Shown here one piece after another: positions 16,541 to 21,480 of a stretch of DNA of 21,480 nucleotides (position 1 is its first letter; each line of letters opens with the position of its first letter). Source of the stretch: Firmicutes bacterium CAG:475 (GTDB lineage: Bacteria; Bacillota; Clostridia; Christensenellales; CAG-917); contig FR895523.1 in the NCBI GenBank assembly GCA_000434435.1, positions 1 through 21,480 of the forward strand, read 5' to 3'. Under the pieces are notes generated by a model. That model was not told the origin of the DNA. It saw nothing but the letters and a program-made list of their open reading frames with translations, and made no database searches. The translations under genes were made by a program, and so were the position numbers.

Positions 16541-17317
16541 ATGTTTGGTAAGAAGAAAAAGAAACTCGAAGCAGAACGCCGCGAAGAAGAATTGCGCTTG
16601 CAACAACAGCAAGAGCTTCAAAAGCAACAAGCCGATCAAGAGGCGGCAAAGAAGCAAGAAGACAAAATTTTCCTTGAAAGCGAACTCATCGATGACGACG
16701 AGGACGACAACGCACTCCCCAAAGAGTACGAAGCCATAGCCTATATTCTCAAACAAGAACAGGGCGATGACCTTGTTGCGCAGCCCGTTGACGACGAGCC
16801 CGCTCAATCCGAACAAGCAAGCGAAAGCGTAGAAGAAGTCAAAGACGAAGCACCGGCAGAGGAAGCTCCCGTAGAGGAAACCGCCGAAGAAACTCCCGCT
16901 CTCGAAGAAGTGAAAGAAGAGCCCTCTCAAGAGCAAGTCGAAGAGCAAGCTCAAGAAGAAACTGTTGACGAGCAAACGGAAGAAGCCGAAGAGCCTGCAG
17001 TGGAAGAGGTCGAACAAGAAGAGCCGCAAGAGAAAGCCGTTGCCGACGAAACTGCGAGCGAAGAGCAAAAAGAGGAAGTGGTTTACGTCGTTGACGGTCC
17101 GAGCGAGGACGACGACGAAATCGTCAAGCCGGCAAAACTTGTCAAACTTCCCAACCTCGTCGATTATATGCTTGCTCAAAACATGTCTAAGCAAATGAAG
17201 ATGAACATCGCAACGCTTTTGCTCAGCACGTACAACAAGTACAAGGACGTGCCGGCAGAAAAGAAGATTGTCATTCAATGCATGGCAAAGGTCATGAAGT
17301 CCCTCATTCAAGGCTGA
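16541..17317 (+). CDS. Soluble acidic Glu/Gln-rich paralogue sharing the C-terminal domain
   Basis: The 258-residue product is unrecognised but clearly related to the preceding protein. It starts with a polybasic MFGKKKKKLEAERR, then a Gln/Glu-rich probable coiled coil (about 9-42), a short segment LPKEYEAIAYILKQEQ (59-74), and an acidic low-complexity stretch (75-195). The C-terminal domain (180-258, VVYVVDG...KPAKLVKLPNLVDYML...STYNKYKD) aligns without gaps over most of its length with residues 515-594 of its neighbour. It has no membrane segment, so it is inferred to be cytosolic, perhaps touching the membrane through its basic start. GAGG lies 9 bases before the ATG. It follows the first gene by 76 bases with no clear promoter and ends before a good terminator, so the two likely form an operon. 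Whether the shared domains bind each other is open. Confidence 0.82.
   Translation: MFGKKKKKLEAERREEELRLQQQQELQKQQADQEAAKKQEDKIFLESELIDDDEDDNALPKEYEAIAYILKQEQGDDLVAQPVDDEPAQSEQASESVEEVKDEAPAEEAPVEETAEETPALEEVKEEPSQEQVEEQAQEETVDEQTEEAEEPAVEEVEQEEPQEKAVADETASEEQKEEVVYVVDGPSEDDDEIVKPAKLVKLPNLVDYMLAQNMSKQMKMNIATLLLSTYNKYKDVPAEKKIVIQCMAKVMKSLIQG
16931..16996 (+). repeat. 66-bp direct repeat, copy 2
   Basis: Encodes EQVEEQAQEETVDEQ followed by TEEAEEP in the second acidic protein. It differs from copy 1 (15871-15936) at two bases, one silent and one changing Ser to Thr. Confidence 0.9.
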
Positions 17318-17353
17318 TAGAATATCGGTTTTGGCAAAAAAACGCAAAATTTT

Positions 17354-17380
17354 AAACGGAAGCGTAACGCTTCCGTTTTT
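17354..17380 (+). terminator. Intrinsic terminator of the acidic-protein operon
   Basis: A perfect 11-bp stem AAACGGAAGCG/CGCTTCCGTTT with a 3-base loop ends in a short T-run, 36 bases after the stop codon at 17317. Confidence 0.87.
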
Positions 17381-17509
17381 ATGTGGAAAAACGCAAAATA
17401 AAACACCATTCGCAAATGCGACGGACATTGCAATTAAAGCGGATAGAATACCGAAAAAAATATAAAACGCTTGACAAATTTCAACGATATAAAACTATTC
17501 TTCGGCAAT

Positions 17510-17538
17510 AAAAAAATCGGCGGTTTGCCGATTTTTTT
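17510..17538. terminator. Terminator after corA (bidirectional by sequence)
   Basis: The stem TCGGC/GCCGA (17517-17521 and 17527-17531) with loop GGTTT is flanked by seven A on the left and seven T on the right. It lies 29 bases beyond the corA stop on the minus strand. Between it and the previous terminator (17381-17509) there is AT-rich sequence with no gene. Confidence 0.85.
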
Positions 17539-17567
17539 GTGTCGATTCGATTTTTCCAAAATCCGCA

Positions 17568-18521
17568 TTATTTGAGCATTTTTTTCTTGATAAACACGAT
17601 TATCAGCGCAATGCAAATAAGCACGTTTATGCCGACGACAACCCAGAACCCCCAAAGTTTGCCCTCGAAAGGAACGCCCGTGTTCATGCCCCAAAGTGCG
17701 GCGATCATTGCAGGGGTGTCAACCAAAAGCGTGAGGACGGTGAGCGTCTTCATGACGACGTTGAGGTTGTTGGAAATGATGGAAGCGTAGGTGTCCATCG
17801 TGCCGCTCAGAATGTCGCGGTAGATGTTTGACATTTCGATTGCCTGTCTGTTTTCGATAAGCACGTCGTCCCACAAATCGTCGTCTTCTTCGAAAAATTT
17901 GACAAGACGCGGGAACTTGTCGAGCACGGCGGTGTTCGCACGCAGAGAAGTGGAGAAGTAAACGAGGGATTTTTCAAGTGAAAGCATCTCGATAAGGCCT
18001 TCGTTTTTCATAGCTTTTTCAAGCTCTGCTTGAACACGTTGGCTCGCTCTGTCGATTTGTTTGAGGTATTGCAAGTATTTTTTTGCAATTACGTATTGAA
18101 GTTGAAGCACAAAACGAGTGCGCTTGTGGATGTTGAAATCCTTGACGTAGCGTCCTGCCATAAGGTCGTTGATTATGGACGTTTCGTTTAGGCAAACCGT
18201 AACGATTGTGCTTTCCGTTGTGATGCAGCCGAAAGGCAGGGTTGCGTAAGTGTAGCGATCGTCGTCTTCCTCGGTGATAGGAATGTCGGTGACTGCCATG
18301 AGTATGCCGTCCTCTTTCTCGCAGTGAGCGCGCTCTTCGGAGTCCAGTGCCGCTTTGACGTAGTCCTCGGGAATTTTGCATGAGGAACACACGAGCTCGA
18401 TTTCTTTGTCGGTGGGGTTTGACATATGAATCCATTGCTCGGTGAAATCGTAGCCCTCGACGATAAGTTCGGGATCTACTTCGATGACGGATTTGTTGAC
18501 TTTTTTGTAGACTTGGATCAT
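17568..18521 (-). CDS. corA: CorA-type magnesium transporter
   Basis: This 317-residue protein is a CorA-family divalent cation channel, normally importing Mg2+ as a homopentamer. A long cytosolic domain rich in acidic residues and helices is followed by two C-terminal membrane helices (about 258-277 and 290-311). The signature GMN (278-280) ends the first, the loop is GVPFEGKLWG, and the tail KKKMLK is basic as usual. The start at 18521 (MIQVYKK) is chosen because AGGAGG stands 5 bases upstream. In-frame starts at 18554 (GTG) and 18539 (ATG) have no such site, and the former lies inside a leader hairpin. The 5' leader holds a short upstream frame and a hairpin that could control translation. 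The substrate is probably Mg2+, but Co2+ or Zn2+ members exist. Confidence 0.95.
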   Translation of the reverse strand: MIQVYKKVNKSVIEVDPELIVEGYDFTEQWIHMSNPTDKEIELVCSSCKIPEDYVKAALDSEERAHCEKEDGILMAVTDIPITEEDDDRYTYATLPFGCITTESTIVTVCLNETSIINDLMAGRYVKDFNIHKRTRFVLQLQYVIAKKYLQYLKQIDRASQRVQAELEKAMKNEGLIEMLSLEKSLVYFSTSLRANTAVLDKFPRLVKFFEEDDDLWDDVLIENRQAIEMSNIYRDILSGTMDTYASIISNNLNVVMKTLTVLTLLVDTPAMIAALWGMNTGVPFEGKLWGFWVVVGINVLICIALIIVFIKKKMLK

Positions 18522-18525
18522 TTTG

Positions 18526-18582
18526 TCCTCCTGGGGCATAGCAATACGCGCCACGCAGGAGAACCTAAAGCGTGTGCGTATT
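18526..18582 (-). promoter_or_regulatory. corA leader hairpin whose loop complements the corA Shine-Dalgarno sequence
   Basis: On the minus strand AATACGC (18582-18576), one unpaired A, and CACGC (18574-18570) pair with GCGTG (18556-18552), two unpaired bases, and GCGTATT (18549-18543): 12 base pairs around a 13-base loop. Within the loop TTCTCCT (18563-18557) can pair with AGGAGGA (18532-18526), seven pairs including one G-U, covering the corA ribosome binding site. There is no T-run after the stem, so it is not an intrinsic terminator. The first two stem bases are the last two bases of the upstream frame's stop codon. Function in translation control is inferred. Confidence 0.6.
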
Positions 18583-18619
18583 AGTGGAGTTGTTGACTAC
18601 TTCGTGGGTCAGCGTCCAT
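18581..18619 (-). CDS. 12-codon leader peptide upstream of corA (MDADPRSSQQLH)
   Basis: The frame starts with ATG at 18619 and ends with TAA at 18581. AGAGGTG (18634-18628) lies 8 bases upstream, as good a ribosome binding site as for several full genes here. The peptide is MDADPRSSQQLH. The start with two Asp and a Pro resembles the acidic-proline start MEPDP of the MgtL leader peptide of Salmonella and E. coli, known to destabilise ribosomes at low Mg2+; the enterobacterial corA leader also carries a short regulatory frame. By eye, codons CCA, CGA and AGT AGT are less common in the large genes of this window. The stop codon runs into the base of a hairpin. A real regulatory role is plausible but unproven; a 12-codon frame can arise by chance. 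Confidence 0.5.
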   Translation of the reverse strand: MDADPRSSQQLH

Positions 18620-18740
18620 AAAAGTTGCACCTCTAAAAAAATTTGATAAACAAAGTTTAACAAAAAAAAACGTCGCGCGCAACTCATTTTGGAAATTAGA
18701 AAAAGAAAAATTTTGCGTTTTGCGCTCGATTATAAAAAAT

Positions 18741-18768
18741 AATATACACATATAAAATATTTCTGCAA
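18741..18768 (-). promoter_or_regulatory. Weak candidate corA promoter
   Basis: On the minus strand TTGCAG (18768-18763) and TATATT (18746-18741) are 16 bases apart; a further TATAAT lies at 18734-18729 without a good -35. Either would give a leader of roughly 200 bases including the leader peptide. The stretch 18640-18780 is AT-rich and holds several -10-like strings, so the true promoter is not resolved. Confidence 0.25.
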
Positions 18769-18782
18769 CATTATAAAACTTC

Positions 18783-18811
18783 TTGCAAAAAAAAGCGTTT
18801 TTTGTTATCAT
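18783..18811 (+). promoter_or_regulatory. Promoter of ppdK
   Basis: TTGCAA (18783-18788) and TATCAT (18806-18811) are 17 bases apart, with TG one base before the -10. Transcription would begin near 18818, giving a leader of about 33 bases that contains AGGAGG (18838-18843) 8 bases before the ATG. Confidence 0.62.
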
Positions 18812-18851
18812 AGTCAATGAATATAAAGAAATCTTTTAGGAGGAATTCTAA

Positions 18852-21480
18852 ATGGGCAAAAAATACGTTTATCAGTTTGCCGAAGGCAATGCAAAAATGC
18901 GTGAACTTCTCGGCGGCAAGGGCGCAAACCTCGCAGAAATGACCAACATCGGTCTTCCTGTTCCTTACGGTTTCACTATTACGACCGAAGCATGCACTCA
19001 ATACTATGAGGACGGCAGACAAATCAACGACGACATCAAAGCGGAAATCATGGAAAACATCACCAAGCTCGAAGAAAAAGCGGGCATGAAATTCGGTGAC
19101 AAAGAAAATCCGCTTCTCGTTTCCGTTCGTTCGGGCGCAAGAGCGTCCATGCCCGGTATGATGGACACAATCCTTAACCTCGGTCTCAACGACGACGTTG
19201 TGGAAGTTTTGGCAAAGAAATCCGGCAATCCCAGATGGGCTTGGGACTGCTACAGACGTTTCATTCAAATGTTCTCCGACGTCGTTATGGAAGTCGGCAA
19301 GAAGTACTTCGAAGCTCTCATTGACGAACTCAAAGAGAAAAAAGGCGTCACCTATGACGTCGAACTCACCGCAGACGACCTCAAAGAACTCGCAGGCAAG
19401 TTCAAAGCAGAGTATCAAGCAAAGATCGGCAAACCTTTCCCGTCCGATCCGAAGGAACAACTCTTCGAAGCAATCAAAGCGGTTTTCCGCAGCTGGGACA
19501 ACCCCCGCGCAAACATCTACCGTATGGATCACGACATTCCGTACAGCTGGGGCACGGCAGTCAACGTCCAAATGATGGCATTCGGCAACATGGGCGACGA
19601 TTGCGGCACGGGTGTTGCTTTCACGCGTAACCCCGCAACCGGCGAACCCGGTCTTATGGGTGAGTTCCTTATGAACGCACAAGGCGAAGACGTCGTCGCG
19701 GGTGTCCGCACCCCGATGCCCATTTCTCAAATGGCAGAAGTTCTTCCCGAAGTGTACGAGCAATTCCAAGACGTTTGCAAGATTTTGGAAAATCACTATA
19801 GAGATATGCAAGATATGGAGTTCACCATTCAACAAAAGAAACTCTATATGCTTCAAACCAGAAACGGTAAACGTACCGCAGCTGCTGCAATCCGCATCGC
19901 TTGCGACCTCATAGACGAGGGTATGATCACCGAGCAAGAAGCACTCCTCCAAATCGACGCAAAGACTCTCGATATGTTGCTCCATCCGCAATTTGACGCA
20001 AAGGCACTCAAAGAAGCGGACAAAGCACACATCGTCGGCAAAGGTATCGCGGCATCTCCGGGTGCTGCGGCAGGCACGATCGTTTTCACGGCTGAAGACG
20101 CAGTCAAAGAAGGCAAGGCAGGCAAGAAAGTCGTCCTCGTCAGACTCGAAACTTCTCCCGAAGACATCGAAGGTATGAAATATGCACAAGGCATCCTCAC
20201 CGTTCGCGGCGGTCAAACCTCTCACGCGGCGGTTGTTGCTCGCGGAATGGGAACCTGCTGCGTTTCCGGTTGCGGCGACATCAAGATGCACGAAGAAGAA
20301 AAATATTTTGAACTCGCAGGAAAGATCTTCCGCGAAGGCGACGGCCTTTCACTCGACGGCTCGACGGGCAACATCTACGACACGATCATCAAGACCGTTC
20401 CCGCAGATCCCAACAGCGGTTATTTCGGAAGAATCATGAAGCTCGCAGACAAGTATAAAGCACTTGGAGTTCGCACCAACGCTGATACTCCCCAAGACGC
20501 ACAAAGAGCTGCAGAACTCGGCGCACAAGGCATCGGTCTTGTCCGTACCGAGCACATGTTCTTCGGCCCCGGCAGAATCGACAAATTCCGTGAAATGATT
20601 TGCTCCGAAACCGTTGAAGAGCGTGTCAAAGCACTCGACGCAATCGAGCCTATGCAACAAGCAGACTTCGAAGGCCTCATGGAAGCTCTCAAAGGCATGC
20701 CCGTAACCATTCGTTTCTTGGATCCTCCGCTCCACGAGTTCGTTCCCACAGAAGAAAAGGATATCGAAGCTCTTGCAAAAGCAAAAGGCAAATCCGTTTC
20801 CGAAATTAAGATTCTTTGCGACAGCTTGCATGAATTCAACCCGATGATGGGCCACAGAGGATGCCGTTTGGCAGTCACTTATCCCGAAATCGCGGTTATG
20901 CAAACCAAAGCGGTCATCAAGGCGGCTATCAACGTCCAAAAACGTCATCCCGATTGGACGGTTATGCCCGAAATCATGATCCCGCTCGTCGGCGAAGTCA
21001 AAGAGCTTAAATACTGCAAGAAGACCGTTGTAGAAACCGCCGACGCAGTCATCAAAGAAAGCGGCGTCGATCTCAAATACGAAGTCGGCACGATGATCGA
21101 AATCCCCAGAGCGGCTCTCACAGCGGACGAAATCGCAACAGAGGCAGACTTCTTCTGTTTCGGTACGAACGACCTCACGCAAATGACGTTCGGTTTCAGC
21201 CGTGACGACGCAGGCAAGTTCTTGCCCAGTTACTATCAAGCAAAGATTTACGAGTCCGATCCGTTCGCACGTCTTGACACCGCCGGCGTCGGCAAACTTA
21301 TGAAGATGGCAGTCACACTCGGCAGAGGTGCAAACGATCATTTGCATTGTGGTATCTGCGGCGAGCACGGCGGAGATCCTTCCTCCATCGAATTCTGCCA
21401 CGCAATCGGTCTTGACTACGTGTCTTGCTCCCCCTTCAGAGTGCCTATCGCACGCCTTGCAGCAGCGCAGGCGAACATTA
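18852..21480 (+). CDS. ppdK: Pyruvate, phosphate dikinase (3' end outside window)
   Basis: The frame is open to the right edge; 876 residues are visible and the last ones (SCSPFRVPIARLAAAQANI) match the usual C-terminus, so only a few codons are missing. The enzyme interconverts pyruvate, ATP and phosphate with PEP, AMP and pyrophosphate in the cytoplasm, and in anaerobes often works in PPi-linked glycolysis. The N-terminal nucleotide-binding domain (about 1-340) starts KMRELLGGKGANLAEM. The phosphohistidine domain has GGQTSHAA with catalytic H458 and the regulatory-type T456. The PEP/pyruvate barrel has LVRTEHMFF, RFLDPPLHEF, FFCFGTNDLTQ and HCGICGEHGG with C836. All key residues are present. 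Strong ribosome binding and a clear promoter suggest high expression. No ppdK regulatory kinase gene is visible. It diverges from corA. Confidence 0.98.
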   Translation, partial: MGKKYVYQFAEGNAKMRELLGGKGANLAEMTNIGLPVPYGFTITTEACTQYYEDGRQINDDIKAEIMENITKLEEKAGMKFGDKENPLLVSVRSGARASMPGMMDTILNLGLNDDVVEVLAKKSGNPRWAWDCYRRFIQMFSDVVMEVGKKYFEALIDELKEKKGVTYDVELTADDLKELAGKFKAEYQAKIGKPFPSDPKEQLFEAIKAVFRSWDNPRANIYRMDHDIPYSWGTAVNVQMMAFGNMGDDCGTGVAFTRNPATGEPGLMGEFLMNAQGEDVVAGVRTPMPISQMAEVLPEVYEQFQDVCKILENHYRDMQDMEFTIQQKKLYMLQTRNGKRTAAAAIRIACDLIDEGMITEQEALLQIDAKTLDMLLHPQFDAKALKEADKAHIVGKGIAASPGAAAGTIVFTAEDAVKEGKAGKKVVLVRLETSPEDIEGMKYAQGILTVRGGQTSHAAVVARGMGTCCVSGCGDIKMHEEEKYFELAGKIFREGDGLSLDGSTGNIYDTIIKTVPADPNSGYFGRIMKLADKYKALGVRTNADTPQDAQRAAELGAQGIGLVRTEHMFFGPGRIDKFREMICSETVEERVKALDAIEPMQQADFEGLMEALKGMPVTIRFLDPPLHEFVPTEEKDIEALAKAKGKSVSEIKILCDSLHEFNPMMGHRGCRLAVTYPEIAVMQTKAVIKAAINVQKRHPDWTVMPEIMIPLVGEVKELKYCKKTVVETADAVIKESGVDLKYEVGTMIEIPRAALTADEIATEADFFCFGTNDLTQMTFGFSRDDAGKFLPSYYQAKIYESDPFARLDTAGVGKLMKMAVTLGRGANDHLHCGICGEHGGDPSSIEFCHAIGLDYVSCSPFRVPIARLAAAQANI

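Noticed and set aside
17471..17499. Perfect TTGACA box
   Set aside because: No acceptable -10 at the right distance, and a terminator follows within about 10 bases of any start; no gene or RNA is implied.
18540..18554. GTG at 18554 as the corA start
   Set aside because: No ribosome binding site, lies inside the leader hairpin, and adds 11 residues not typical of CorA; ATG at 18521 has AGGAGG.
18522..18634. M-box or lysine riboswitch in the corA leader
   Set aside because: AGAGGTGCAACTT recalls the start of the lysine riboswitch, but the leader from there to corA is only about 110 bases, lacks the other conserved blocks of either class, and is better explained by a short coding frame plus one hairpin.
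18662..18683. Terminator-like GC palindrome followed by nine T on the minus strand, upstream of the corA leader peptide
   Set aside because: The possible stem (GTTG/CGAC) is only four base pairs including one wobble pair, too weak to call.
18581..18817. 78-codon frame that includes the leader peptide
   Set aside because: The upstream part lies in AT-rich promoter DNA with no ribosome binding site at its start and overlaps the ppdK promoter. Only the last 12 codons have a proper start signal.

Overview
The window looks like chromosomal DNA of a low-to-middle GC Gram-positive anaerobe, most likely an uncultured clostridial (Bacillota) lineage. The evidence is AddA/AddB recombination nucleases rather than RecBCD, a Trk potassium system, a GMN-type CorA, a clostridial-size pyruvate phosphate dikinase, strong AGGAGG ribosome binding sites before several genes, and many short stem-loop plus T-tract terminators. 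The species cannot be named from the sequence alone. I found no tRNA, rRNA, CRISPR array, transposase or integrase, so this is mostly core chromosome with a few lineage-specific genes.

Layout. 3-650 (+) is the end of a FAD-dependent oxidoreductase, closed by a two-way terminator at 667-698. 742-5786 (-) is a likely operon transcribed trkA, trkH, then a membrane-anchored sulfatase. 6000-6452 (+) is an unknown 150-residue protein facing a 304-residue lipoprotein at 6568-7482 (-), with a shared terminator between them. 7644-14397 (+) is the addB-addA operon. 14680-17317 (+) carries two neighbouring paralogous proteins with extremely acidic Glu/Gln-rich regions and a shared C-terminal domain; the first has membrane segments and the second does not. 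17568-18521 (-) is corA, and 18852 to the right edge (+) is ppdK, whose last few codons lie outside the window.

Most interesting point. The corA leader (18526-18634, minus strand) has a 12-codon upstream reading frame with a good ribosome binding site. It encodes MDADPRSSQQLH, whose start (M-D-A-D-P) resembles the M-E-P-D-P start of the enterobacterial MgtL magnesium-sensing leader peptide. Its stop codon lies in the base of a 12-bp stem-loop, and the loop is complementary to the corA Shine-Dalgarno sequence. This looks like a leader-peptide switch on a magnesium transporter.

Other points. Three genes have promoters placed so that transcription would begin at or within a few bases of the start codon (possible leaderless mRNAs). 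A perfect 15-bp inverted repeat lies between the divergent lipoprotein and addB promoters. The sulfatase combines an LtaS-like five-helix membrane head with a formylglycine-type catalytic domain. AddB has lost its Walker A motif.
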